Positions 8,125-16,705 of a stretch of DNA of 64,000 bases are shown here, in pieces. The position numbers were made by a program, and so were the translations under genes. Position 1 is the stretch's first letter; each line of letters opens with the position of its first letter. The notes beneath the pieces were generated by a model. That model saw only the letters and a program-made list of their open reading frames with translations, was not told the DNA's origin and ran no database searches. The stretch is taken from the NCBI GenBank assembly GCA_964397445.1, contig CAYNHZ010000002.1:186001-250000 (forward strand), written 5' to 3'. Origin of the DNA: CAYNHZ01 sp964397445 (GTDB taxonomy: Bacteria; Bacteroidota; Bacteroidia; Bacteroidales; UBA932).

Positions 8125-8805
8125 TTATTCTGATACTTTAATACGTGAAATATATTTATCAATTTCGTATCCCTCAAAAGTTTGAGGATATTTCTCTTTT
8201 ATTGTTTGGTAAAATTTGAGAGCTTCCTCTTTTTTACCCAATTCTTCGCTGATGATACCAGCTTTTAAAAGGTATGCAGCAACAAAAATATTGTCTGTTT
8301 GGTTAGCAGCTGCGGTATAGTATGTTATTGCTTTTTCGTTTTTATCAAGCATAACATAGCAATCACCGATGCAACTTTGTGCCCTTGCATAAATTATAGG
8401 GTCATCACTTTTATATTTTTCTAAGTAGTTAATTGCATTTTCTGCATTACCGAGTTGGAGTTCGCAAACACCGGCATAAAAATAGACAGATTCGCCCCCT
8501 TTAGAACCATATTCATTTATGATTTGAGAGAAGCCGAGTGAGTTTCCATCACCCTTAAGGGCAGACTCAAAATTACCGGCACGAAAATATTGTTCGGCCA
8601 CAAATGTTTGGTCTATAGCCTCTTTCTTCAATGGTTTTAGATAAAACTGAAAATAGGCCACAATAGCTGCTGCAATCACTAATATAATTATTAATGAGTA
8701 TGTTAACAGCTTTCCGTACTTTTGAAAAAATTGTTCTGTTTTTGACACTGCCTGACCTACAGTTTCGTTGTTTTCAGGTTTCTGACTTTTAATGTTTTTT
8801 GCCAT
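8125..8805 (-). CDS. Membrane-anchored tetratricopeptide repeat protein (YfgM-like)
   Basis: A 226-residue protein with a charged cytoplasmic N-terminus, one membrane segment (about 34-54, LLTYSLIIILVIAAAIVAYF) and a tail of TPR-like helices to residue 226. It is probably a type II membrane protein with the repeats outside the inner membrane. The layout resembles E. coli YfgM, which interacts with SecYEG and periplasmic chaperones; the specific role here is unknown. It heads the minus-strand operon that continues into yebC and the methylmalonyl-CoA genes, behind a strong promoter at 8834-8863. Confidence 0.75.
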   Translation of the reverse strand: MAKNIKSQKPENNETVGQAVSKTEQFFQKYGKLLTYSLIIILVIAAAIVAYFQFYLKPLKKEAIDQTFVAEQYFRAGNFESALKGDGNSLGFSQIINEYGSKGGESVYFYAGVCELQLGNAENAINYLEKYKSDDPIIYARAQSCIGDCYVMLDKNEKAITYYTAAANQTDNIFVAAYLLKAGIISEELGKKEEALKFYQTIKEKYPQTFEGYEIDKYISRIKVSE

Positions 8806-8833
8806 TTTTTTATAAAATTAAATTTGCAGGGTG

Positions 8834-8863
8834 CAAAATTACAATAAATTGTCTAAACACAAA
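8834..8863 (-). promoter_or_regulatory. Promoter of the TPR-yebC-mce-mmd operon
   Basis: Minus strand: TTTG (8863-8860), 18 bases, then TAATTTTG (8841-8834), the Bacteroidota consensus. The start codon lies 28 bases downstream. A perfect 9-bp inverted repeat (8846-8871) overlaps the -33 box. Confidence 0.75.
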
Positions 8864-8871
8864 GACAATTT
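8846..8871. repeat. Perfect 9-bp inverted repeat over the -33 box
   Basis: AAATTGTCT (8846-8854) and AGACAATTT (8863-8871) are exact inverted copies, 8 bases apart, between the divergent TPR and recF genes. It could be an operator; no regulator in the window can be tied to it. Confidence 0.6.
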
Positions 8872-8884
8872 CCTAATAATTATT

Positions 8885-8892
8885 TATCTTTG
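8885..8892 (+). promoter_or_regulatory. -7 box of the recF operon
   Basis: TATCTTTG fits TAnnTTTG. It lies 66 bases before the recF ATG. I see no good -33 element. Confidence 0.45.
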
Positions 8893-8958
8893 TTGATATC
8901 AAGAATCTGTTTAATTTTGTTTTGATATTGATGGTATGATTTATTAAATAATTGATAG

Positions 8959-10059
8959 ATGTTTCTCCAGAGGATAATAATTTCTAATTTTAAAAATATT
9001 ACAGATGCAGATTTGCAATTTTCCCCTAAGATCAATTGTATTTGTGGCGATAATGGCGAGGGAAAGACTAATCTTCTTGATGCAATTTATTATCTTTCGA
9101 TGACAAAAAGTTTTCTCCTCTCATCTGACCAATATACATTTAAAATTGGAACTAATGAGACAATGTTGCATGGTGTCTATGATCGTTGTGGTGTTGATGA
9201 TAAAATCTCTGTATGTGTAAGAGAGGATGGTGATAAAGTAGTTAGGAGAAATTCTAAAAATTACCCGAAAATATCGGACCATATCGGCCTTTTTCCGATA
9301 GTTATTATCTCTCCATCTGACGCCTCGCTTATTAATGATTCTGGGGAGGAGAGGAGGCGTTTTATGAATATAATTCTTTCTCAGACTGATAAAGAATATT
9401 TAACTGCTATACAACTCTATAATAAGACATTACTTCAACGAAATAAACTTCTTAAATCTGATACTATATCTGATGTTCTACTCGACACATTGTCTGAACA
9501 ACTCTCGAAGTGGGCGGTTGTTATACATAGAAAAAGGGGGGAGATGATAGATCGTCTGAACGGTTTGACTTCCGGATTTTACTCATCTCTCTCAGGGGAG
9601 AAAGAGTTTGTGTCGATGGAGTATATCTCAGATATGAATGATACCCCTATTGAAGAGTTGCTGCAAAATAGCCGAAACAGAGATAAATTTCTGAAATATA
9701 CTACGGTAGGAATTCAACGCGATGATCTCTCTTTCTTAATTAATGGTAAACCGATGAAGAAATGTTCTTCCCAAGGGCAACAGAAGACATTCCTCATCTC
9801 TTTGAAAATGGCACAATATACCTTGATGGGGGAGCTTTATAAATGTTCTCCGATACTTCTACTTGATGATGTGTTTGATAAGTTGGATATGAAAAGAGTT
9901 GAGTATTTGATTAATACTGTGGCTAATCAAGGTTTTGGACAGATTTTTATTACTGATTGCAATAAAGATAGGATCACATCGATAGTTAAGTCAATAACTG
10001 AAGATCGTAAGTTTTTCAGTGTGGTGAATGGGATTTTTAGTCAGGATGTCGATAAATAG
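8959..10059 (+). CDS. recF: DNA replication and repair protein RecF
   Basis: SMC-like ATPase that loads RecA at single-strand gaps during recombinational repair. The 366-residue protein has the Walker A motif GDNGEGKT at residues 30-37. The ABC-type signature segment SSQGQQKT and Walker B segment ILLLDDVFDKLD follow near the C-terminus. The N-terminal sequence IIISNFKNITDADLQF is the usual RecF opening. It is the first gene of a recF, DUF721, pdxB operon with a 9-bp gap to the next gene. It is not next to dnaA or dnaN here, unlike in many other phyla. Confidence 0.96.
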   Translation: MFLQRIIISNFKNITDADLQFSPKINCICGDNGEGKTNLLDAIYYLSMTKSFLLSSDQYTFKIGTNETMLHGVYDRCGVDDKISVCVREDGDKVVRRNSKNYPKISDHIGLFPIVIISPSDASLINDSGEERRRFMNIILSQTDKEYLTAIQLYNKTLLQRNKLLKSDTISDVLLDTLSEQLSKWAVVIHRKRGEMIDRLNGLTSGFYSSLSGEKEFVSMEYISDMNDTPIEELLQNSRNRDKFLKYTTVGIQRDDLSFLINGKPMKKCSSQGQQKTFLISLKMAQYTLMGELYKCSPILLLDDVFDKLDMKRVEYLINTVANQGFGQIFITDCNKDRITSIVKSITEDRKFFSVVNGIFSQDVDK

Positions 10060-10068
10060 TTATTAAGT

Positions 10069-10359
10069 ATGAAAAAAGATGAACCTATATTAATAGGTGA
10101 TGTGTTTAAGGAGCTCGTAATAAAAGGGGGCTTAGAGGAGGGGCTGAAAAAGATCTCTATATATGATGTATGGGATGAGGTTGTCGGGGAGAAAGGGGCA
10201 TCTGTTACGGTTCATAAATTTTATGATAAAGGAATTCTATATTGTACAATATCATCCTCTGTTTACCGGAATCAACTCTATTTTGCACTGAACGATATTA
10301 TTCAGGCAGTTAATTCTAAATTTGATGATGATCCTGTTAAAAAAATTATTTTGAAATGA
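10069..10359 (+). CDS. DUF721/DciA-like protein
   Basis: A 96-residue protein with the DUF721 pattern: an N-terminal helix ILIGDVFKELV, then IYDVWDEVVGEKGASVTV, then a strand-rich end. DUF721 includes DciA, which helps load the replicative helicase DnaB in bacteria lacking DnaC. Its place directly after recF fits the frequent recF-DUF721 pairing. The stop overlaps the pdxB start in ATGA, so the two are translationally coupled. The function in helicase loading is inferred from the family. Confidence 0.85.
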   Translation: MKKDEPILIGDVFKELVIKGGLEEGLKKISIYDVWDEVVGEKGASVTVHKFYDKGILYCTISSSVYRNQLYFALNDIIQAVNSKFDDDPVKKIILK

Positions 10360-11420
10360 AAATCGTAGTTGATAATAAAATTCCTTGTTTCAGGGGGGTT
10401 CTTGAACCTTTTGCTGAGGTTGTTTACATAAATGGTAGTGACATTAATAATTCTGTTCTGAAAGATGTAGATGCCCTTTTTGTAAGGACAAGGACAAAAT
10501 GTGATCAGTCGCTGCTTGAGGGGACAAATGTGAAGTTTATTGCCTCGGCGACTATAGGAACTGATCATATAGATCTCGATTATCTGAAAAAAAAGTCAAT
10601 TGTTTTCTCTAATGCTCCTGGTTGTAATGCAAAGGGGGTTATGCAATATGTTCATACAGCACTATTTTATACAGCTTGTAAAAAAGGGATAGATCTCAGG
10701 GGAAAAAAATTCGGGGTTATAGGATATGGCAATACCGGGAAACAGGTTGCTTTATTTGCAGAACATCTCGGATTTGAAGTGTTAAAAAACGACCCTCCAC
10801 TTGCAGAGAAGTTGGGTGATGAAGGGTTTGTTTCTTTGGATTATTTACTCTCTCAATGTGATATTGTTTCGTGCCATATACCTATGGATACATCTACTTA
10901 TCGGCTTGCCTCTTCCGATTTCTTCCATAAAATGAAGAAGGGATCGTTTTTTATTAATGCTTCAAGGGGTGAAGTAGTGGATGATGAGGCACTTATTTCT
11001 TATAAAGATAAATTTTCAGCTATAGTTATTGATGTGTGGAATGGGGAACCGAGCAATATCTCAAGAGAACTTGCTCAATGTGCAGATATTGCTACCCCAC
11101 ATATTGCCGGTTATTCGTTTGAGGGTAAAATTAATGGAACAGCTATGGTTATTCAATCTTTTGCGAGATATTTGGGGATAAAAGGGCTCTATAATTTCAC
11201 TCCTGAAAGGGTCTCCACCCCGAGAATCAATGTCCCTGTTAATCTCCTTAAGGATTCCTCTCCTTATGAGGAATTCTTCAAAAAGCAATGCTCGCTCACC
11301 GATCAGATGTTAACAATTTTCCCAATTACCGATATTGACAATATCTTTCGAAGATCTTTGTCAGATTTTGAGAGAATAAGGGGAGAATATACTTGCAGGA
11401 CAGAGTTTGTATATTATTGA
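10356..11420 (+). CDS. pdxB: Erythronate-4-phosphate dehydrogenase
   Basis: Oxidises 4-phosphoerythronate in the DXP-dependent pathway to pyridoxal phosphate. The 354-residue enzyme belongs to the D-2-hydroxyacid dehydrogenases. The NAD-binding segment is GVIGYGNTGKQVA, and substrate-binding elements are near SATIGTDHID and PGCNAKGVMQYV. The catalytic His lies in TPHIAGYSFEGK. A C-terminal dimerisation region distinguishes PdxB from other members. It is last in the recF operon. E. coli PdxB is slightly longer (about 378). No other pdx gene is in the window. Confidence 0.93.
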   Translation: MKIVVDNKIPCFRGVLEPFAEVVYINGSDINNSVLKDVDALFVRTRTKCDQSLLEGTNVKFIASATIGTDHIDLDYLKKKSIVFSNAPGCNAKGVMQYVHTALFYTACKKGIDLRGKKFGVIGYGNTGKQVALFAEHLGFEVLKNDPPLAEKLGDEGFVSLDYLLSQCDIVSCHIPMDTSTYRLASSDFFHKMKKGSFFINASRGEVVDDEALISYKDKFSAIVIDVWNGEPSNISRELAQCADIATPHIAGYSFEGKINGTAMVIQSFARYLGIKGLYNFTPERVSTPRINVPVNLLKDSSPYEEFFKKQCSLTDQMLTIFPITDIDNIFRRSLSDFERIRGEYTCRTEFVYY

Positions 11421-11487
11421 TAATCAATTAGTTTTCATTTTTTTAAAAAATTCTTTCAATATTAGTATCAACCATTCTATTTTACTC

Positions 11488-11495
11488 TATATTTG
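11488..11495 (+). promoter_or_regulatory. -7 box of the ATP-grasp/GNAT cassette
   Basis: TATATTTG fits TAnnTTTG and lies 47 bases before the ATG at 11543, in the 122-base gap after pdxB. No clear -33 TTTG is visible. It suggests that the cassette is transcribed separately from pdxB. Confidence 0.5.
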
Positions 11496-11542
11496 CCCAC
11501 TATTTAATACTGACTATTTCTTTAAACAGGTGCAATTTAATA

Positions 11543-12505
11543 ATGCAGATAGGTTTAACTTATGACCTTCGAGAACATTATATCTCAAAGGGTTACTCAG
11601 CAGAACAGGTGGCTGAGTTTGATTGTGAAGAGACTATAGAGGCTATAGAAAAAGTTTTAACCGATAGGGGATTTGAAGTGGAGAGGATAGGGTGTCTCGA
11701 AAAACTTCTCAAGAGAGTTCTTAAAGGTGATAGATGGGATATGGTATTCAATATTGCGGAGGGGCTCCACGGTATCGGAAGAGAGGCTCAAATTCCGGCA
11801 ATATTAGATGCATATCAGATTCCATTCACTTTTTCATCAACAGAAATATTAGCACTTGCCCTCGATAAGGGGTTGACAAATGCTATTATGAGAACATACG
11901 GGGTGAGGACTGCCGATTTTTGTGTAATTCGTAAGATGAAGGATATCAATAAAGTGAAGATCCCGTTTCCCCTTTTTGTCAAGCCGATTGCGGAGGGGAC
12001 AAGTAAAGGTATTAACAGATTTTCAAGGGTGGATAATTTAGAAGTTTTGACGGAGAGGTGTCGTTATGTCTTGGAAAAATTTCATCAACCGGCACTTGTG
12101 GAGGAGTATCTTCCAGGAAGGGAATTCACTGTTGGGATGATTGGAACAGGTGATAATTCTAAAGTTATAGGGGTTATGGAGATTTCTATGACCGATATTG
12201 CTGATGATTTGGCTTATACTTATGAGAATAAAAAACTTTATGAGGACAGAATGATCTATACGATCGTGAATGAACCCAGAGTTTCAAATCTTGCCCTTAA
12301 GGCGTGGCAATCGCTTCATTGTATGGGTGCGGGTAGAATTGATATTAGGATGAATGTAAAGGGTGACCCTTGTTTTATGGAGGTCAATCCTATGGCAGGG
12401 CTAAATCCATCTTATTCAGATCTATGTATTTTGTGTAGAAAGGTAGGGTTTCCTTACGAGAAGTTGATTAATAGTATTGTGGATGATGTTATAAACAGAA
12501 TGTAA
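11543..12505 (+). CDS. ATP-grasp ligase, D-Ala-D-Ala ligase-like (first of a pair)
   Basis: A 320-residue ATP-grasp protein of the D-alanine-D-alanine ligase fold. Such enzymes form amide bonds through an acyl-phosphate. Visible elements are VFNIAEGLHGIGREAQIPA (substrate-binding loop), PLFVKPIAEGTSKGI (ATP-binding Lys and glycine loop), VEEYLPGREFTV, and the metal-binding end FMEVNPMAGLNP. The opening YDLREHYISKGYSAEQVAEFD differs from true Ddl enzymes and marks a separate subfamily. It lies 12 bp before a second, divergent ATP-grasp gene and close to a GNAT gene. The pair suggests stepwise synthesis of a small peptide-like or modified compound. The substrate is unknown. Confidence 0.85.
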   Translation: MQIGLTYDLREHYISKGYSAEQVAEFDCEETIEAIEKVLTDRGFEVERIGCLEKLLKRVLKGDRWDMVFNIAEGLHGIGREAQIPAILDAYQIPFTFSSTEILALALDKGLTNAIMRTYGVRTADFCVIRKMKDINKVKIPFPLFVKPIAEGTSKGINRFSRVDNLEVLTERCRYVLEKFHQPALVEEYLPGREFTVGMIGTGDNSKVIGVMEISMTDIADDLAYTYENKKLYEDRMIYTIVNEPRVSNLALKAWQSLHCMGAGRIDIRMNVKGDPCFMEVNPMAGLNPSYSDLCILCRKVGFPYEKLINSIVDDVINRM

Positions 12506-12517
12506 AGTGTTTGTAAT

Positions 12518-13450
12518 ATGAAGATAGCAATCTTAAAAGATGATATTGTCAATTCAGATGCTCTTGATGAATTGGATAATCAGATCGAGGCAGATTTTGC
12601 CGAAAAATCACTTTCTAATAATCACATTGTAAAACAGATACCCTTCTCCTCGGATATTCTTTCGGTTATAAATTTGCTTAGAGATTTTCAGCCTGATGTC
12701 GTTTTCAATCTTGTTGAATCTGTGTGCGATAGTGATGCTTTATCGATAATTTCTGTTCAACTATTAGAGGTTATGGGTATCCCTTTTACCGGCAATCATA
12801 TTTATCCCCAGATTATAAGTGCTAATAAATCATTGGCAAAGAGGATTTTACAAGAGAAGAATATCCCTACCCCAACCTCTTGCTTTAAGTCAGGTATGGA
12901 GTATATTCTTAAAGCAAAAAATGAGCACGCCTCTATTGCCTTGGACGACAATTGTATAATGAAATTCTCAACAGAGCAGGAGTTGAATAATGCCCTTTTG
13001 GAGAAGGAAGAGGCGACTAAAATGGAATGGATTGCGGAGAAATATATTGAGGGGAGGGAGTTTAATTGTGCTTTTTTAGGAAATATAATACTTCCACCAG
13101 CCGAAATCCATTTTGATAAAGATTTTGTTGGACATAAGATATTGACTTATGAAGCGAAATGGGATGAAGAGGCTTTTTCTTTTCAAAAAAGTCTTCGTAC
13201 CTTTGCAATAGAGGAGCCAATTATTTCACGTCTTGTAAAATTGACAGAAATTTGTCGTAGGGAGTTGGCCTTGAAGGGGTATGCACGGGTAGATTATAGG
13301 ATGGATAAATTTGGCAATCTTTATGTTATTGATATTAATACCAATCCTTGTATATCTCCGGACTCAGGCTTTGTTGCAATGGCTGAGAGGATGGGGATAA
13401 CAAATGAGGAGATGTTTGAAATTTTAATAAAAGATGCTTTCAATTCGTAA
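12518..13450 (+). CDS. ATP-grasp ligase, D-Ala-D-Ala ligase-like (second of a pair)
   Basis: A 310-residue ATP-grasp protein, paralogous in fold to its upstream neighbour but diverged. Motifs include VVFNLVESVCDSD in the N-domain, MGIPFTGNHIY, WIAEKYIEGREFNCAFLG for the ATP-grasp loop, and the acidic metal-binding end VIDINTNPCISPDSGF. There is no signal peptide. Its 3' end overlaps the GNAT gene by 17 bp, so the three genes are very probably one transcription and translation unit. The protein is not a housekeeping Ddl: the arrangement as a tandem pair with an acetyltransferase is the key clue to its role. Confidence 0.83.
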   Translation: MKIAILKDDIVNSDALDELDNQIEADFAEKSLSNNHIVKQIPFSSDILSVINLLRDFQPDVVFNLVESVCDSDALSIISVQLLEVMGIPFTGNHIYPQIISANKSLAKRILQEKNIPTPTSCFKSGMEYILKAKNEHASIALDDNCIMKFSTEQELNNALLEKEEATKMEWIAEKYIEGREFNCAFLGNIILPPAEIHFDKDFVGHKILTYEAKWDEEAFSFQKSLRTFAIEEPIISRLVKLTEICRRELALKGYARVDYRMDKFGNLYVIDINTNPCISPDSGFVAMAERMGITNEEMFEILIKDAFNS

Positions 13451-13925
13451 AAATTTAACTTTTGCAGATATTGCACCAATCAGAGCTATTATAAAGGGTA
13501 CCGGTTTTTTCGACCAAGCTCCTGATGAAATAGATGTAGCCATAGAACTTGTTGAACTATCTATAAATAAAGGTAACAATGTTGATAACTATATGACGCT
13601 TATTGCGGAGGAAAATGGCGTTATTTTAGGTTATGTTTGCTTTGCTCGGGTTCCCTGCTCAATTTGCACTTTTGAGATGTATTGGCTCTGTGTCGATAAG
13701 AATACTCAAGGTAAGGGGGTGGGCAGTTTTATCATTTCTAATGTCGAAAAGATCGTTAAAGAGCTCGGAGGAAATAAAATTATCCTCCAAACAGCAGGAC
13801 GTGATCTATATATCCCTACTCAGCGGTTTTATGTCTCATACGGCTTTACATTGGAATCCCGTATTAAGGATTATTATGCAATCGGAGATGATTGTCTTAC
13901 CTATTCTATTTTAGTGAATAGATAA
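13434..13925 (+). CDS. GNAT-family N-acetyltransferase
   Basis: A 163-residue acetyltransferase whose acetyl-CoA loop is QGKGVGSFI, in the standard place after the beta-4 strand MYWLCVDKN. The segments TGFFDQAPDEIDVAIELVE and PTQRFYVSYGF belong to a subfamily that I recall next to paired ATP-grasp genes in other bacteria and archaea. The 17-bp overlap with the preceding ATP-grasp gene supports coupling. It may acetylate the ligase product or act as an aminoacyl-transfer enzyme; GNAT folds are known to do both. The substrate is unknown. Confidence 0.85.
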   Translation: MLSIRKNLTFADIAPIRAIIKGTGFFDQAPDEIDVAIELVELSINKGNNVDNYMTLIAEENGVILGYVCFARVPCSICTFEMYWLCVDKNTQGKGVGSFIISNVEKIVKELGGNKIILQTAGRDLYIPTQRFYVSYGFTLESRIKDYYAIGDDCLTYSILVNR

Positions 13926-13971
13926 TTTCTTTTTTTTGTCACAAAATTCAATTTTTTCAATTTTAATGCTT

Positions 13972-14008
13972 TAAGATTTAAATAATTATTATAAATTTGT
14001 AAATCTTA
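13972..14008. repeat. Perfect 9-bp inverted repeat around the -7 box of the caspase cluster
   Basis: TAAGATTTA (13972-13980) and TAAATCTTA (14000-14008) are exact inverted copies with 19 bases between. The right-hand part of the spacer is the -7 box TAAATTTG (13992-13999). The geometry suits an operator that would block RNA polymerase. Confidence 0.55.
13992..13999 (+). promoter_or_regulatory. -7 box of the exported caspase cluster
   Basis: TAAATTTG fits TAnnTTTG and lies 38 bases before the ATG at 14038. No -33 TTTG is evident at the usual distance, so the promoter may be weak or activator-dependent. Confidence 0.5.
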
Positions 14009-14037
14009 GTCTTAATTATTGAGTTTTATTGAATATT

Positions 14038-14838
14038 ATGAAAAAACTTTTGATATTACTATTGATTCTTTCATCTGTGTCCACCTATGCACAAAAGAAA
14101 AAAGAGAGAAATGTTTGTGCAGTCGGTGTCTATCAATTACCTGACAATTTATCCAAAGAACAAGCTAAGATAATGGCTTTAAAAGAGGCAAAGTCACAGG
14201 CGTTGGTTGAGGCTGGTGTTCCTATGTCTGTCTGGTCTTTCCAAAGCCTTATCTCTTCTAACGAGGATCAAAATTATAATGAGGGTTTTTCAGAATTCAG
14301 TACAACCTTCATAGACGGGATGATGAAGTTAGTTATGGCCCCCATCTATCGGGATACACTAATAGGGGGGATGAACTATGTCTCTGCAAAGATATATGCT
14401 GTAGTTAATGTAGACAATATTAAGGAGGATAAATCTTTTATCATCAATGTTGAAAACATTAATTCGATTTATGAGAATGGTGAGTTGATGAATTTCACAG
14501 TCTCTTTTTATGGCTTTGATGCATTCTTGAACATATTCTGGTTTGATGCTTCAGGTGGAGCAATGATTTACCCTACCCAAAGGGATAATTTCAGGTCAAT
14601 GTGCTTTAAAAAAGATTTTAAATATACATTTCCAAAAAAAGGGTTGTCTTACACCCTTAGGAAGGAATCACCTGCAACTGAGAGTGAATCTATCTTCTTG
14701 ATAGTTGTTGCATCAAAGAAAGAATATCCTTTCTTATTGAATAATAAGCAATTAACATATAAAAATATTGCGGAGTGGTTATATGAAATTCCATCTGATG
14801 AAAGGAGGGTTTTTCTTAAGCAAATCACTGTAAGATAA
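14038..14838 (+). CDS. Exported protein with a DUF4384-like domain
   Basis: A 266-residue exported protein. A signal peptide (1-19, ending STYAQ) is followed by an N-terminal alpha/beta region with MALKEAKSQALVEAGV, a pattern seen in LPP20/FlgT-like domains. The second half (about 145-215) resembles DUF4384, a domain often found beside exported caspase-fold proteins. Its marks are the strand FLNIFWFDASGG, then MIYPTQRDNF. The start is placed at the ATG at 14038; a TTG three codons upstream also fits the frame. It lies 25 bp before the caspase-like gene and is the first gene after the candidate operator. The domain calls are by resemblance only. Confidence 0.7.
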   Translation: MKKLLILLLILSSVSTYAQKKKERNVCAVGVYQLPDNLSKEQAKIMALKEAKSQALVEAGVPMSVWSFQSLISSNEDQNYNEGFSEFSTTFIDGMMKLVMAPIYRDTLIGGMNYVSAKIYAVVNVDNIKEDKSFIINVENINSIYENGELMNFTVSFYGFDAFLNIFWFDASGGAMIYPTQRDNFRSMCFKKDFKYTFPKKGLSYTLRKESPATESESIFLIVVASKKEYPFLLNNKQLTYKNIAEWLYEIPSDERRVFLKQITVR

Positions 14839-14863
14839 TTTACTACACTTATTTTTCCTAATT

Positions 14864-16684
14864 ATGAAAAAACTAAATATTGTATTTCTATTATTTTTCT
14901 TTTCAGTTTTTTTTGCTGATGGACAAAACATTAAAACTGCAGTTTTAAAGTTTAAAATAACTGACATCGAGAAGAATATTATGCCCCCTCTATTGAATAT
15001 AAATATTGATTTTCTTGATGAGAATAATGTTCATAAGGAGGATGCACTTTCAGCAACGAAGAGTGCTAAGATCAAGGTTACTATCAGTAATGAAGGTGGT
15101 TCTGCAAATAATTTGGTAGTGGATATTCAACCGAAAAATGGGAAAACCATCAATGGTTTGACTTTCGGAGAGACAACTTTTACGAATATCTCTCTAAACA
15201 ATGGAGAGAAAAAAGATTTTATCGTTCCTGTAACGACTGATAGTAAATTACTTAGAGATAGTATTGAGATGGTTATTGATGTTATGGATCCTAAGTATGG
15301 TTATGCGGAATCGGCAGTTTTGAAATTTCATACCCTTCAACTCCTAAAAGGGAGGGTAATAGTGCAAGGGGTACGTTTGATTGAAAAAGGGGTGGGGTTA
15401 AAGGCTTCGATATTAGATGAAAAGCTCCAGAAACAAGAGTTAGCAATAGCAAGGCTTACAGTTCAGAATGTTGGGGATGATGAGTTAAAAAATCTTAAGT
15501 ATTTGATTGAATCAAATGACAACTTTGTTCAAATATGGAATCCATATATTACGAGGACCAAAGAGGGGGTATTGACAAACCTGAAGGTTGGCGAGAGTGC
15601 AGACATAGATGTTAAAGTTTTCGTTGCAAATGCATATAAAGGTTCTTCTGAGTTTTTGCCAATCTCTATAACATTCTTTGAACCGTTTGTTGACAATCCG
15701 ATTGCTCATAGTATCAAATTACCACTTGATAAGACTATTGAACCTATAAAAGTTTATGCGGTGAATAATGTCCCGGACAACAATAAATCTCAATCAGTGG
15801 TCTCTATTTTTACTCAATCCACAAGGATTACTTCAAACTTGAAAAATATCCATACAATTCCTAATACTGATCCTATATATAAAAATGCAATTGCAATAGT
15901 GTTAGGTGTTCAAAAGAATAAATATATCAATCCTCCTGCCCCATATGCTGCTAATGATGCAGAATTAATGGGTAAATATTTTAAGTATGCTTTAGGAATA
16001 GAGGATGTAAGGGTTTATACAGATAGTGAAGTCCCAAGTTCAAAGTTATATGACCTTTTTGAGAGAAATGGAGAACTTGCAAACCAACTATACGCTCTTA
16101 AAGATTCAATAGATGTGTTTATCTACTATTCAGGTCATGGAATACCATATCCTGAAAAATCACCTACTGATGTTTACCTCTTCCCTTTTGATGGTAAAAA
16201 TGACGAATCGATAACATCAAGAGGGTATAGTATCAATAGATTATACAATAACTTGGCACAATTACCAGCTAAATCTGTCACTGTTATGCTTGATGCTTGT
16301 TTTTCAGGCTCCTCTTCTCGTGCATCTGCAGAGATTGAAAGCGTCCCTATTGGGGGACACAAGGCACTTATTGAGGTTTCTGAGATTAATTATGAAAACA
16401 AACCTTGGGATGATCCCAAAAAGCAATTTAGGGTGATTACCTCTTCGAGTGGAACTCAGACAACTATTGCAAATGATCAAAGTAAATCTGGTTTGTTTAC
16501 ATATTTTCTCGCCCTCGGTATGCAAGGTGAAGCGGATTCAGATTCAAATGGAGAGGTTACAATGAGTGAGTTATATAATTATATAAATATCAATCTCCCT
16601 AAGGAGGCTTTAAGAATTAAAAATCATAAACAGAATCCACAGTTTTTTGGACACGGAGATATGGTTGTTGTAAAATTAAAATAA
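14864..16684 (+). CDS. Exported caspase-family (C14) peptidase
   Basis: A 606-residue protein with a signal peptide (1-20). Beta-rich, possibly CARDB/Ig-like domains span about 25-310, and a caspase-fold domain spans about 335-606. The catalytic dyad is intact: His425 in IYYSGHG and Cys479 in MLDACFSG. The family segments IAIVLGVQKNKYI and PYAANDAELMGKYF are also present. Such proteins cleave after basic or acidic residues; the cut site here cannot be read from sequence. The export signal puts it outside the cytoplasm, unlike most bacterial caspases used in cell-death systems. It sits between the DUF4384-like gene and a beta-barrel-like gene with gaps near 20 bp, so they are probably one operon. 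Confidence 0.88.
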   Translation: MKKLNIVFLLFFFSVFFADGQNIKTAVLKFKITDIEKNIMPPLLNINIDFLDENNVHKEDALSATKSAKIKVTISNEGGSANNLVVDIQPKNGKTINGLTFGETTFTNISLNNGEKKDFIVPVTTDSKLLRDSIEMVIDVMDPKYGYAESAVLKFHTLQLLKGRVIVQGVRLIEKGVGLKASILDEKLQKQELAIARLTVQNVGDDELKNLKYLIESNDNFVQIWNPYITRTKEGVLTNLKVGESADIDVKVFVANAYKGSSEFLPISITFFEPFVDNPIAHSIKLPLDKTIEPIKVYAVNNVPDNNKSQSVVSIFTQSTRITSNLKNIHTIPNTDPIYKNAIAIVLGVQKNKYINPPAPYAANDAELMGKYFKYALGIEDVRVYTDSEVPSSKLYDLFERNGELANQLYALKDSIDVFIYYSGHGIPYPEKSPTDVYLFPFDGKNDESITSRGYSINRLYNNLAQLPAKSVTVMLDACFSGSSSRASAEIESVPIGGHKALIEVSEINYENKPWDDPKKQFRVITSSSGTQTTIANDQSKSGLFTYFLALGMQGEADSDSNGEVTMSELYNYININLPKEALRIKNHKQNPQFFGHGDMVVVKLK

Positions 16685-16705
16685 CCTAAACATTAAAAAA
16701 TAATT

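Noticed and set aside
11543..13450. Housekeeping D-Ala-D-Ala ligase for peptidoglycan
   Set aside because: Two diverged copies linked to a GNAT gene and an atypical N-terminus do not fit the single ddl gene near mur genes.
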